Assembly: GCF_004366595.1 (NCBI RefSeq)
Contig: NZ_SORE01000013.1
Location: 62,001-126,000, forward strand
Length of the DNA: 64,000 nt
From: Paraburkholderia rhizosphaerae
GTDB lineage: Bacteria > Pseudomonadota > Gammaproteobacteria > Burkholderiales > Burkholderiaceae
Direction of reading: 5' to 3'
The notes beneath the pieces are model-generated. The model saw only the letters and a list, made by a program, of their open reading frames with translations, did not search any database and was not told the DNA's origin. Shown piece after piece: positions 17,453-26,264 of this stretch. The translations under genes and the position numbers were made by a program. How positions within the stretch are numbered: the stretch's first letter is position 1; every line of letters begins with the position of its first letter.

Positions 17453-20161
17453 ATGGCCGATACCGCTACGCCCCCTGTGATCCGCCGCGCCGATTACGCG
17501 CCGCCCGCCTTCCTCATCGATACCGTCGCCCTGGAATTCGACCTCGTGCCTGAACGCACCACCATCAGGAACACGATGCATGTGCGTCGCAACCCGGACG
17601 CCACCCGCGCCGCGCACCTCGAACTGATGGGAGAACAGCTCGAATTCGTCAGCGCCACCGTCGACGGCACGCCGCACGCCGCGGTGCGAGTGCACGAGCA
17701 CGGGCTCACGCTCGAAGACTTGCCTGATGCATTCGAACTGACACTCGTCGGCACCTGCAACCCGGCGGAAAACACCACGCTTTCGGGTCTGTATGTATCG
17801 AGCGGCAACTTTTTCACGCAGTGTGAAGCCGAAGGTTTTCGCCGCATCACGTGGTTTCTCGATCGCCCGGACGTGATGGCCACGTACACGGTGACGCTGC
17901 GCGCCGACAAGGACACGTACCCGGTGCTGCTGTCGAACGGCAATCTGCTCGAACAGGGCGATCTGCCGGATGGCCGGCATTTCGCGCGCTGGGAAGATCC
18001 GTTCAGGAAACCGAGTTATCTGTTCGCGCTCGTCGCCGGCAAGCTGGTCGCGCTGGAGGAGCGCGTGAAGAGCGGTTCGGGCAAGGAAAAGCTGCTGCAG
18101 GTCTGGGTCGAACCGCACGATCTCGACAAGACGCGGCACGCGATGAACTCGCTGATTCACTCGATTCGCTGGGACGAACGGCGTTTCGGTCTCGAGCTGG
18201 ATCTCGACCGCTTCATGATCGTCGCGGTCAGCGACTTCAACATGGGTGCGATGGAGAACAAAGGCCTGAACATCTTCAACACGAAGTACGTGCTCGCGAA
18301 CCCGGAGACCGCCACCGACACAGACTTTGCAAACATCGAAGCGGTAGTCGGCCATGAGTATTTCCATAACTGGACCGGCAACCGTGTGACTTGCCGCGAC
18401 TGGTTCCAGTTGAGCCTGAAGGAAGGTCTGACGGTCTTTCGCGACCAGGAATTCTCCGCCGACATGGCGAGCGGCTCGGACGGCAGCGATGTCGGCGACG
18501 CTGGTGCGCGCGCGACCAAGCGCATCGAAGATGTACGCGTGCTGCGTCAGATGCAGTTCGCCGAAGATGCCGGCCCGATGGCGCATCCGGTGAGGCCGGA
18601 AAGCTACGTCGAGATCAACAATTTCTACACGATGACGGTCTACGAAAAGGGCTCGGAAGTCGTGCGGATGTATCAGACGCTGTTCGGCCGCGACGGCTTC
18701 CGGCGCGGGATGGATCTGTACTTCAAGCGCCACGACGGCCACGCGGTGACCTGCGACGATTTCCGCGGAGCGATGGCTGACGCGAACGGCCGCGATCTCG
18801 CGCAATTCGAGCGCTGGTATAGCCAGGCGGGCACGCCGCGCGTAACGGTGTCGACCGGTTACGATGCCGCGCAACGCCGCTACCGCGTCACGCTCAAACA
18901 GGGTTACGGCAATGGCTCGGCGGCCGCGCGCGAAACGCAAAAAGGCCCGCTGCTGATTCCGTTTGCGATCGGTCTGATCGGGGCGGACGGCAAAGATTTG
19001 CCATTGCGCCTCGAAGGCGAAAGCGGAGCTTCCACCGACACCACCCGGGTGCTCGACTTCACCGAAAGCGAGCAGACGTTCACGTTCATCGACGTCGCCG
19101 AAAAGCCATTGCCGTCGCTGCTGCGCAATTTCTCGGCGCCGGTCATCGTCGAGTACGACTATAGCGGCGACCAACTCGCGTTCCTGCTCGCGCATGACAG
19201 CGATCCGTTCAACCGCTGGGAAGCGGGCCAGCGCCTCGCGACGCGCGAACTGCTGACGCTCGCCGACCACGCCGCGAGCGGCACTCCGCTGCAGCTCGAC
19301 GATGCGGTGGTTTCCGCCTTTGCCCGCGTGCTGAACGACGAAAAGCTGTCGCCGGCATTCCGGGAACTGGCGCTAATGCTGCCGTCGGAAACGTATCTGG
19401 CCGAGCAGATGGACGAATCCAATCCGGCTGCCGTACACCGTGCGCGCCAGTTCGTCCGTCAGCGCCTCGCGAGCGCGCTGAAGCGCGACTGGCTCGCGAT
19501 CTACGAACGGCATCAGACACCGGGCGTCTATCGCGCGACGCCGGAAGACGCCGGCCATCGCGGCCTGAAAAACCTCGCGCTCGCGTATCTCGCCGAGCTC
19601 GACGATCCGCGCGAAGCCGTGCAGCTCGCGTCCACGCAATATGCGGCGGCCAACAACATGACCGACCGCTCGGCCGCGCTGTCCGCGCTGCTCACCGCGG
19701 CGTCGAATTCCGGCAACGGCGATGCACAGCACGCGCTGGATGATTTCTATCGACGCTTCGAGAAGGAGCCGCTTGTCATCGACAAGTGGTTCGGGCTCCA
19801 GGCGACACAGCGCGGCACGCCGCAGCGACCGGTGATCGAGATCGTGCGCCGGCTGATGACGCACCCCGCGTTCAACCTGAAGAACCCGAACCGCGCGCGC
19901 TCGCTGATCTTCAGTTTCTGCGCGGGGAATCCGTCGCAGTTCCACGCGGAAGATGGTTCCGGTTACGCATTCTGGGCCGAGCAGGTGATCGCGCTCGATG
20001 CGCTCAACCCGCAAGTCGCCGCGCGCCTCGCTCGTTCGCTCGAACTGTGGCGCCGCTTTACGCCCGCGCTGCGCGAACAGATGCACGGCGCGCTCGAAAA
20101 GGTGGCCGCGCAGGTGAAGTCGCGCGATGTGCGGGAGATTATCGAGAAGGCGCTCGCCTGA
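17453..20161 (+). CDS. pepN: Aminopeptidase N (M1 family metallopeptidase)
   Basis: A 902-residue cytoplasmic zinc aminopeptidase that releases N-terminal residues from peptides. The exopeptidase motif GAMENKGLNIF and the zinc-binding HEYFHNWTGNR, with a downstream Glu (SLKEGLTVFRD), are intact. The length is close to that of other PepN proteins. The start ATG GCC GAT ACC is chosen over upstream in-frame codons because homologous N-termini begin near here. A strong terminator follows at 20206. It is a single-gene unit between the DUF4136 lipoprotein and a toxin-antitoxin pair. Confidence 0.96.
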   Translation: MADTATPPVIRRADYAPPAFLIDTVALEFDLVPERTTIRNTMHVRRNPDATRAAHLELMGEQLEFVSATVDGTPHAAVRVHEHGLTLEDLPDAFELTLVGTCNPAENTTLSGLYVSSGNFFTQCEAEGFRRITWFLDRPDVMATYTVTLRADKDTYPVLLSNGNLLEQGDLPDGRHFARWEDPFRKPSYLFALVAGKLVALEERVKSGSGKEKLLQVWVEPHDLDKTRHAMNSLIHSIRWDERRFGLELDLDRFMIVAVSDFNMGAMENKGLNIFNTKYVLANPETATDTDFANIEAVVGHEYFHNWTGNRVTCRDWFQLSLKEGLTVFRDQEFSADMASGSDGSDVGDAGARATKRIEDVRVLRQMQFAEDAGPMAHPVRPESYVEINNFYTMTVYEKGSEVVRMYQTLFGRDGFRRGMDLYFKRHDGHAVTCDDFRGAMADANGRDLAQFERWYSQAGTPRVTVSTGYDAAQRRYRVTLKQGYGNGSAAARETQKGPLLIPFAIGLIGADGKDLPLRLEGESGASTDTTRVLDFTESEQTFTFIDVAEKPLPSLLRNFSAPVIVEYDYSGDQLAFLLAHDSDPFNRWEAGQRLATRELLTLADHAASGTPLQLDDAVVSAFARVLNDEKLSPAFRELALMLPSETYLAEQMDESNPAAVHRARQFVRQRLASALKRDWLAIYERHQTPGVYRATPEDAGHRGLKNLALAYLAELDDPREAVQLASTQYAAANNMTDRSAALSALLTAASNSGNGDAQHALDDFYRRFEKEPLVIDKWFGLQATQRGTPQRPVIEIVRRLMTHPAFNLKNPNRARSLIFSFCAGNPSQFHAEDGSGYAFWAEQVIALDALNPQVAARLARSLELWRRFTPALREQMHGALEKVAAQVKSRDVREIIEKALA

Positions 20162-20205
20162 CCGGATAGTCGGCACAATCCATACCGTCTTTCCTGCAGC
20201 ATACA

Positions 20206-20235
20206 AGCCGGCACATCGTGCCGGCTTTTTTATTT
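20206..20235 (+). terminator. Rho-independent terminator of pepN
   Basis: Nine-base-pair stem AGCCGGCAC / GTGCCGGCT with a three-base loop (ATC), followed by a T-rich run. It sits 45 bases after the pepN stop. Confidence 0.92.
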
Positions 20236-20310
20236 GCGTGCACCCCGGCCATTCGGACGACTACTCGGGCACGCGCAAAGAGATCACAGTAAACGCACCT
20301 TCTATAACTC

Positions 20311-20339
20311 TTCACGTTTAACGCAGTGCGTTATATACT
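20311..20339 (+). promoter_or_regulatory. Promoter with palindromic operator for the toxin-antitoxin pair
   Basis: TTCACG (20311-20316) and TATACT (20334-20339) are spaced by exactly 17 bp. The spacer holds the perfect 15-bp palindrome TAACGCAGTGCGTTA (20319-20333). A protein bound there would block the promoter, which is how HigA-type antitoxins autoregulate. The expected start of transcription (about 20344-20348) falls on the toxin ATG. Confidence 0.7.
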
Positions 20340-20343
20340 GACC

Positions 20344-20625
20344 ATGATTTCTACTTTTGGCGATAAGGCAACGGCGCTCGTCTTTTCGGGTGGCTTTGCT
20401 CGCACACTACCGGCCCACATTCAGTCCGTCGCGCATCGCAAGCTGCAGCTCATCGATGCGGCCGCGTCGCTATCGGACCTGTTCGCGCCGCCCGGCAATC
20501 GGCTTGAGGCGTGGCAGGGCGAGCGCACCGGGCAATGGAGCACTCGCGTGAACGACCAGTGGCGAATCTGCTTTCACTTCGTCGACGGCGAAGCGCTGAA
20601 CGTGCAAATCGTCGACTATCACTAA
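20344..20625 (+). CDS. higB: HigB-like toxin (RelE superfamily mRNA interferase)
   Basis: A 93-residue RelE-superfamily protein of the HigB group, which cleaves mRNA on the ribosome. Family marks are AHRKLQLIDAA, LEAWQGERTGQWSTRVNDQWRICFHF and the C-terminal VQIVDYH. The toxin gene precedes the antitoxin gene, the order typical of HigBA. The ATG lies only five bases after the -10 hexamer and no ribosome binding site precedes it, so the mRNA may be leaderless. An in-frame GTG at 20326 would fall inside the operator and is less likely. The toxin is expected to be inhibited by the HigA-like protein. Confidence 0.9.
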   Translation: MISTFGDKATALVFSGGFARTLPAHIQSVAHRKLQLIDAAASLSDLFAPPGNRLEAWQGERTGQWSTRVNDQWRICFHFVDGEALNVQIVDYH

Positions 20626-20641
20626 TTCAACGGAGGGCGGT

Positions 20642-21190
20642 ATGGTCATCAAACGTTCCGAACTGGCCAGCACGGATTTTTCGGATATCGCGACCGGCGA
20701 GCGGATCTCCGCGGTCCACCCGGGCGAAGTGCTGCGCGTGGAATTTCTCGATCCGCGCGGTATGTCGGTGAATGCGCTCGCACTCGCGCTGCGTGTGCCG
20801 GCCCCGCGCATCAACGATGTGGTACGCGGCAAGCGTGGGGTATCGACGGAAACGGCGCTGCGGCTCGCGCGCTATTTCGGCACCAGCGCGCTGTTCTGGA
20901 TGAACCTGCAGATCGCGTACGACCTGCGCGTCGTCACCGAGGCATCGGGCGCGCAGATCGAACGCGAAATCGAACCGCTGCCGCTGCGCGATCGGCCGAA
21001 GCCGCCCAAAACGCAGGCCGCGCATGCGCGCGCCGCCGCGCTCGCGACGAGCGCGGCGCAGCGGGTCAGCCGCGGCACCGCGCGTGGTAAGCCCCGCGGT
21101 GCCACTGGTGGTTCAGGCACTGGCTCAAGCCTTGGCTCGGCTGCCCGTTCGGCCCGCCGTTCAACGATCACGTCGTCGCGTAAGGCTTGA
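20642..21190 (+). CDS. higA: HigA-like antitoxin with long C-terminal tail
   Basis: A 182-residue protein with an XRE-type helix-turn-helix in residues about 25-95 (HPGEVLRVEFLDPRGMSVNALALAL, then RLARYFGTSALFWMNLQIAYDL). This is the HigA family pattern. HigA proteins are normally about 95-110 residues. Here a basic Ala/Arg/Gly/Ser-rich tail of some 75 residues follows, and its last 23 bases overlap the end of the convergent metE gene. GGAGGGCGG precedes the start and the toxin stop is 16 bases upstream. It should bind both HigB and the operator palindrome. The tail may be a run-on after loss of an earlier stop. Confidence 0.88.
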   Translation: MVIKRSELASTDFSDIATGERISAVHPGEVLRVEFLDPRGMSVNALALALRVPAPRINDVVRGKRGVSTETALRLARYFGTSALFWMNLQIAYDLRVVTEASGAQIEREIEPLPLRDRPKPPKTQAAHARAAALATSAAQRVSRGTARGKPRGATGGSGTGSSLGSAARSARRSTITSSRKA

Positions 21191-23477
21191 CGCGCGCTTG
21201 CAACGCCGCACGCGTCTTCTTCGCTGCCTCGACCATGCCGGTCAGCGCCACGTCCACCTGCTGCCAGTCGCGTGTCTTCAAGCCGCAGTCCGGGTTCACC
21301 CACAGCCGCTCCGCGGGAATACGCTCGAGCGCGAGCCCGAGCAACGCGGCCATTTCGTCCGCACCCGGCACACGCGGCGAATGGATGTCATAGATGCCCG
21401 GTCCGATCTCGTTCGGGTAATCGAACGTTTCGAACGCGCTCAGCAGTTCCATATTCGAGCGGGTCGTTTCGATCGAAATCACATCGGCATCGAGTGCCGC
21501 GATCGAAGGCAGAATGTCGCCGAACTCCGAATAGCACATATGCGTGTGAATCTGGGTGTCGTCGGCCACGCCCGACGCCGCCACTTTGAATGCGCGCACC
21601 GCCCAGGCAAGATACGCTGCGCGGTCGCGTGCTTTCAATGGCAGGCCTTCGCGCAGCGCCGGTTCGTCAATCTGGATCATGCCGATACCCGCGCGTTCGA
21701 GCGCAACGGTTTCCTCGCGCAGCGCGAGCGCGATCTGCAGCGCGGTTTGCGCACGGGGCTGGTCGTCACGCACGAACGACCATTGCAGCATCGTGACCGG
21801 CCCCGTCAACATGCCTTTAACAGGCTTGTCGGTCAGCGATTGCGCGTACGTCACCCAGCCTACGGTCATCGGTTCGGGCAGGTACACGTCGCCGTAAATG
21901 AGCGGCGGCTTCACGCAACGCGAACCATAGCTCTGCACCCATCCGTTCTCCGTGATCGCGAAGCCCCATAGCAATTCGCCGAAGTATTCGACCATGTCGT
22001 TGCGCTCGGCTTCGCCGTGCACCAGTACGTCGAGGCCATACGCGCGCTGCCGGTCGATCGCAATACGGATCTGCGAGCGCATCGCTTCCAGGTAGTCGAG
22101 GTGGCTGATCTTGCCTTGCTTGTGCGCGGCACGCGCCGCGCGGATTTCCGCAGTCTGCGGAAACGAGCCGATAGTGGTCGTTGGCAGCAGCGGCAGGTTA
22201 AAGCGCGCGCGCTGCGCGACCGCTCGCGATGCATAAGACGAACGGCGCGTCGCATGCTCGCCGGTCAACGCATCGACGCGCCGCTTTACGAGCGGATTAT
22301 GAATGCGCGTCGATGTGCGGCGTGCGTCGGCCGCTGCGCGCGCCGTGTCGAACTCGGCCGCCACCGATTCGCGGCCCGCTGTCAACGCATCGCGCAGCAG
22401 CGCCACTTCACGCGTTTTCTGCACCGCGAACGCTAGCCATGTACGCAGTTCGCCATCGAGCTTCGCTTCGTTGCGAAGGTCCACCGGCGCATGCAACAAA
22501 GAGCAACTTGTGCCGACCCACAGGCGTGCACCCAGACGCTGATGCGCGGATCTTAGCCGTATAAGCGACGCGTCGAGATCGTTGCGCCAGACATTGCGTC
22601 CGTCGACGATTCCGCACGACAACACCTTGTCCGTTTGCTCGAGCGCCTCGACAAACGCATCGAGTTGTTCTGGCGCGCGCACCGCATCGATATGCAGTCC
22701 CGCGACCGGCAGTGCGGCCAATCGCGCGGCATGTTCGCTCGCATCGCCGAAATACGTGGCGACGAGCAGCTTCGGCGCATGCGGCGCCAGTTCTGCATAC
22801 GCTTGGGCCGCCGCATCGCGCCATGCCGGCGGCAAATCCAGCGCGAAAATCGGCTCGTCGATCTGCACCCATTCGATGCGCTGCGCGCGCAATCGCTCGA
22901 GCAGCGCGCGGTACGCGGGCAGCAAGCGCGGCAGCAGCGACAGGCGGTCGGCTAGACCGTTACGCTCCTTGCCGAGCCATAGCAGCGTCAACGGGCCGAC
23001 CAGCGCAACCTTCGCGCGATGGCCCGCGCGCTGCGCGTCGTCGACTTCATCGAACAGCCACTGCACACCCGCGCCGAACTGCGTCGACGGCGAGTATTCA
23101 GGCACCAGGTAGTGGTAGTTCGTATCGAACCATTTGGTCATCTCCATCGCGGGTTGCGCGTCGCTGCCGCGCGCCATCGCGAAATACTGAGGCAGCGTCA
23201 GATGTTGCGCGTCCAGGCCGAAACGCTGCGGCAACCCGCCGACGTGCGCAAGCGTCGTTAGCACATGGTCGTACCACGCGAAGTCGCCGACGGTGACGTA
23301 CGTGAGACCGGACTCGCGCTGGCTGCGCCAGTGCGCTTCGCGCAACGCGCGGCCGGTTTCGAGCAGCGCGGCTTGCGCGTCGGCCGACATGCGCTCGCGC
23401 CAATAACGCTCGAGCGCGAATTTCAGCTCACGGTGTGCGCCGATGCGCGGAAAACCCAGGATGTGTGCGGTGCTCAT
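21168..23477 (-). CDS. metE: Cobalamin-independent methionine synthase
   Basis: A 769-residue enzyme that transfers the methyl group of 5-methyltetrahydrofolate (polyglutamate) to homocysteine. The N-terminal half begins AHILGFPRIGAHRELKFALE. The C-terminal catalytic half has PTTTIGSFPQTAEIR, VHGEAERNDMVEYF, and the zinc ligands in HMCYSEFGDI and NPDCGLKTR. It is transcribed away from metR, with 147 bp between them, the classic arrangement for MetR-controlled metE. Its 3' end overlaps the tail of the HigA-like gene. Confidence 0.97.
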   Translation of the reverse strand: MSTAHILGFPRIGAHRELKFALERYWRERMSADAQAALLETGRALREAHWRSQRESGLTYVTVGDFAWYDHVLTTLAHVGGLPQRFGLDAQHLTLPQYFAMARGSDAQPAMEMTKWFDTNYHYLVPEYSPSTQFGAGVQWLFDEVDDAQRAGHRAKVALVGPLTLLWLGKERNGLADRLSLLPRLLPAYRALLERLRAQRIEWVQIDEPIFALDLPPAWRDAAAQAYAELAPHAPKLLVATYFGDASEHAARLAALPVAGLHIDAVRAPEQLDAFVEALEQTDKVLSCGIVDGRNVWRNDLDASLIRLRSAHQRLGARLWVGTSCSLLHAPVDLRNEAKLDGELRTWLAFAVQKTREVALLRDALTAGRESVAAEFDTARAAADARRTSTRIHNPLVKRRVDALTGEHATRRSSYASRAVAQRARFNLPLLPTTTIGSFPQTAEIRAARAAHKQGKISHLDYLEAMRSQIRIAIDRQRAYGLDVLVHGEAERNDMVEYFGELLWGFAITENGWVQSYGSRCVKPPLIYGDVYLPEPMTVGWVTYAQSLTDKPVKGMLTGPVTMLQWSFVRDDQPRAQTALQIALALREETVALERAGIGMIQIDEPALREGLPLKARDRAAYLAWAVRAFKVAASGVADDTQIHTHMCYSEFGDILPSIAALDADVISIETTRSNMELLSAFETFDYPNEIGPGIYDIHSPRVPGADEMAALLGLALERIPAERLWVNPDCGLKTRDWQQVDVALTGMVEAAKKTRAALQARVKPYATT

Positions 23478-23624
23478 AGCGGTGTCGTAGTTCGAGGTTC
23501 GGGAAACCACGCCAGTATTCGACGCGCACGATTATTATTCAAACGAAAGTTTTTCCCGTTTATTATTAAAATAATTCAAGTTGAGGCTCACCACCACGTA
23601 CCCGCAGCATCACTGCGCTTTCCT
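23478..23624. promoter_or_regulatory. metE-metR divergent control region
   Basis: A short AT-rich gap between divergent genes. It contains TTATT / AATAA separated by five bases (around 23561-23575), a LysR-type dyad shape (T-N11-A-like), and a TTCAA repeated nearby (around 23536 and 23575). MetR is expected to bind here with homocysteine as co-effector. No cobalamin or SAM riboswitch pattern was seen. Confidence 0.5.
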
Positions 23625-24557
23625 ATGATCCGCTCCCCGCTCGAGTTCCGGCATTTGCAGACGCTGATCGCGTTGCGCGATACCGGCAATCTGTCGCGCG
23701 CCGCGCAGTACCTGTGTCTGACGCAATCGGCGCTGTCGCACCAGTTGAAGGCGCTGGAAACACACTTTGGTTTGCCGCTGTTCATGCGCAAGTCGTCGCC
23801 CCTCGCGTTCACGCCGGCCGGCAAACGCCTTGTCGCGCTCGCGCAGACGCTGGTGCCGGCGGTCGAGGAAGCGGAGCGCGACATCGCGCGTCTTGCTCAA
23901 GGTACGGGCGGCACGCTGCGTATCGCGGTCGAATGCCACACCTGCTTCGACTGGCTGATGCCGGCGATGGACGCATTTCGCCAACGCTGGCCGGAAGTCG
24001 AGCTCGATATCGTGTCCGGCTTTCACGCCGACCCGATCGGCCTGTTGCACCAGGACCGCGCGGATCTCGCGATCGTTGCCGAGGCGGACCCGGACGAGGC
24101 CGTCGATCATCACCCGCTGTTTCGCTTCCAGATCGTCGGGCTGGTCGGCAACGACCATCCGCTCGCGCGGCGCGACATGCTTGCCGCGGACGATTTCCGC
24201 GACGAAACGCTGATCACCTATCCGGTCGCCGACGACATGCTCGACGTCGTGCGCCAGGTGCTGAAGCCGGCCGGCATCGAACCGAAGCGGCGCACATCGG
24301 AGCTGACGGTGGCGATCCTGCAGCTGGTAGCGAGCCGCCGTGGGATTGCGGCGCTGCCGCTATGGGCGGTCGCGACCTATCTCGACAAACGCTATGTGAG
24401 CGCGCGGCCGGTGCGCAAAGCGGACGGCTCGGTGCTTGCCGGCGAACTGTACGCGGCGACGCTGCCGGCGTTTTCAAGGCGGCCGTACGCGGTCGACTTC
24501 GTATCGATCATGCGCGAGACGAGCGTGCTGAACCTGCCGCAAATCGAATTGCTGTAA
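23625..24557 (+). CDS. metR: LysR-type regulator of methionine synthesis
   Basis: A 310-residue LysR-family regulator. The N-terminal winged helix reads LEFRHLQTLIALRDTGNLSRAAQYLCLTQSALSHQLKALE. The effector domain begins with GGTLRIAVECHTCFDWLMPAM, characteristic of MetR. It is divergent from metE and should activate it. The start is placed at ATG ATC CGC; a much longer in-frame extension upstream would run through the metE promoter and is rejected. Confidence 0.95.
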   Translation: MIRSPLEFRHLQTLIALRDTGNLSRAAQYLCLTQSALSHQLKALETHFGLPLFMRKSSPLAFTPAGKRLVALAQTLVPAVEEAERDIARLAQGTGGTLRIAVECHTCFDWLMPAMDAFRQRWPEVELDIVSGFHADPIGLLHQDRADLAIVAEADPDEAVDHHPLFRFQIVGLVGNDHPLARRDMLAADDFRDETLITYPVADDMLDVVRQVLKPAGIEPKRRTSELTVAILQLVASRRGIAALPLWAVATYLDKRYVSARPVRKADGSVLAGELYAATLPAFSRRPYAVDFVSIMRETSVLNLPQIELL

Positions 24558-24723
24558 TCCTGGGTTGTCTCGCGCGTGCCGGCCGCGCGCTTTGCGTGGC
24601 GCTTTTTTGTCAACTCGCGTCGCGAAATGGCGGCGTGACGGCCAGCGCAATTTTCTTTATGCGGGATCGCATCAGGCTAGCGGGTAAAATCGAGGCATTC
24701 CCAAGCCTCTCCGGAGCACTGCA

Positions 24724-25740
24724 ATGTCACTGCCACGCCGCACCACTCTCACGAAGTACCTGATCGAGCAGCAGCGCGAATACAACAATTTGCCGGCCGA
24801 TCTGCGCCTGTTGATCGAAGTCGTTGCACGCGCGTGCAAGGCGATCAGCTATCACGTCAGCAAGGGCGCGCTTGGCGATGCGCTCGGCGTCGCCGGTAGC
24901 GAAAACGTGCAAGGCGAAGTGCAGAAAAAGCTCGACATCCTGTCGAACGAAATTCTGCTCGAAGCGAATGAATGGGGCGGCAACCTCGCCGGGATGGCGT
25001 CGGAGGAGATGGAACAGTTCTTCCCGATTCCGGCGAACTATCCGCGCGGCGAATATCTGCTGGTGTTCGATCCGCTCGACGGTTCATCGAATATCGACGT
25101 GAACGTATCGATTGGCACGATCTTCTCAGTGCTGCGCTGCCCGGACGGCCAGCAGCCGACCGAAGCATCGTTCCTGCAGCCGGGCACGCAGCAGGTGGCG
25201 GCGGGCTACGCGGTATACGGTCCGCAAACGGTGCTGGTGCTAACGACAGGCAACGGCGTCAACTGCTTTACGTTGGATCGCGAACTGGGTTCCTGGGTGC
25301 TCACGCAAAGCGATATGCGCATTCCGGTCGATACGCGCGAATACGCGATCAATGCGTCGAACTCGCGGCAGTGGTACGAGCCGGTGCAGCAGTACATCAG
25401 CGAACTGAACGCCGGCAAGGATGGCCCTCGCCAGGAGGACTTCAATATGCGCTGGATCGCGTCGATGGTCGCGGACGTGCACCGTATCCTGAGCCGTGGC
25501 GGCATCTTCATGTATCCGGCGGACAAGCGCACGCCGGACCGGCCGGGCAAGCTGCGGTTGATGTACGAAGCGAATCCGATGGCGTTTATCGTCGAGCAGG
25601 CGGGCGGCGCTGCGACGAACGGCGAAAAGCGCATCCTCGACATCACGCCGAAACATTTGCATGAGCGTGTCGCAGTGTTTCTGGGCTCGAAGAACGAAGT
25701 GGACCGCGTGACCCGCTACCACCTCGAAAGAAAAAAATAA
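24724..25740 (+). CDS. fbp: Fructose-1,6-bisphosphatase, class I
   Basis: A 338-residue enzyme of gluconeogenesis and the Calvin cycle type sugar-phosphate interconversion. The metal-binding DPLDGSSNIDVNVSIGTIFS is intact, preceded by ASEEMEQFFP, and followed by KLRLMYEANPMAFIVEQAGG near the C-terminus. The length fits the class I family. The start ATG TCA CTG CCA follows a GGAGCA. It is a single gene between metR and tRNA-Thr. Confidence 0.97.
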   Translation: MSLPRRTTLTKYLIEQQREYNNLPADLRLLIEVVARACKAISYHVSKGALGDALGVAGSENVQGEVQKKLDILSNEILLEANEWGGNLAGMASEEMEQFFPIPANYPRGEYLLVFDPLDGSSNIDVNVSIGTIFSVLRCPDGQQPTEASFLQPGTQQVAAGYAVYGPQTVLVLTTGNGVNCFTLDRELGSWVLTQSDMRIPVDTREYAINASNSRQWYEPVQQYISELNAGKDGPRQEDFNMRWIASMVADVHRILSRGGIFMYPADKRTPDRPGKLRLMYEANPMAFIVEQAGGAATNGEKRILDITPKHLHERVAVFLGSKNEVDRVTRYHLERKK

Positions 25741-25753
25741 GCGTCGGCGGGGC

Positions 25754-25783
25754 TTGTCAAACGGACAAAGAAGTCCCTATAAT
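25754..25783 (+). promoter_or_regulatory. Promoter of tRNA-Thr
   Basis: TTGTCA (25754-25759) and a perfect TATAAT (25778-25783) are separated by 18 bp. The tRNA begins 16 bases after the -10. Confidence 0.85.
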
Positions 25784-25798
25784 CGCGGTTCTCCTGAT

Positions 25799-25874
25799 GC
25801 CGGAATAGCTCAGACGGTAGAGCAGCGCATTCGTAATGCGAAGGTCGGGGGTTCGATTCCTCTTTCCGGCACCA
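25799..25874 (+). tRNA. tRNA-Thr (CGT)
   Basis: Cloverleaf with acceptor GCCGGAA pairing with TTCCGGC, D-arm AGCTCAGACGGTAGAGCA, anticodon loop TTCGTAA (anticodon CGT), T-arm GGGGGTTCGATTCC, and an encoded CCA end. Confidence 0.97.
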
Positions 25875-25891
25875 ACAAGAATCAGGCAAAA

Positions 25892-25919
25892 AGCCCAGTC
25901 GTTGCGACTGGGCTTTTTG
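25892..25919 (+). terminator. Rho-independent terminator after tRNA-Thr
   Basis: Stem AGCCCAGTCG / CGACTGGGCT with loop TTG, followed by TTTTTGTTTTT. Confidence 0.93.
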
Positions 25920-25929
25920 TTTTTCTGGA

Positions 25930-26206
25930 TGGTTCTGAATAACGGCTATTGCCTATCGCCGCCACCCGTCGAGCGAACCAGGCGCGTCGCGATGTTTCTT
26001 CTGCCATTGCGATACGCGCGACATTCTCGCGGCAACAGCCGCAATCCAGCGACCGGATCCCGACGATCCGCGCGTTGCCAGGCTCCGTCGCCAACACGCG
26101 ATCGACGTCGACGGCGACGAGCGGCTGCACATCCGCAGCGGCGCGCGCCGGCAACACCTTCGATGAAAAGCACGAGCGACGCGATCAACTCAATCAGCTT
26201 GCTCAT
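25930..26206 (-). pseudogene. Possible frameshifted small exported protein
   Basis: On the minus strand a hydrophobic leader (MSKLIELIASLVLFIEG, from 26206) is followed in another frame by a continuous reading DVQPLVAVDVDRVLATEPG that runs to about 25884. Joining the two frames gives a protein of about 100 residues with a signal-like start. No family is recognised. It lies next to a clearly decayed receptor gene, so decay is plausible, but a chance pattern is not excluded. Confidence 0.3.
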
Positions 26207-26264
26207 CTACTTCTTCCCGTCCACCGGCAACGGCATGTACCGTCATTCCGCGTGCGCCACGTTA

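Noticed and set aside
17444..19270. Long open frame (608 codons) on the minus strand opposite pepN
   Set aside because: It is the antisense shadow of pepN in GC-rich DNA, has no family features, and the plus strand has intact catalytic motifs.
23478..23624. Cobalamin or SAM riboswitch before metE
   Set aside because: The gap is only 147 bp, AT-rich, and shows none of the conserved riboswitch boxes; MetR control fits better.
23265..23624. N-terminal extension of metR through the divergent region
   Set aside because: The frame is open, but it would run through the metE start and promoter, and MetR proteins begin at the helix-turn-helix.
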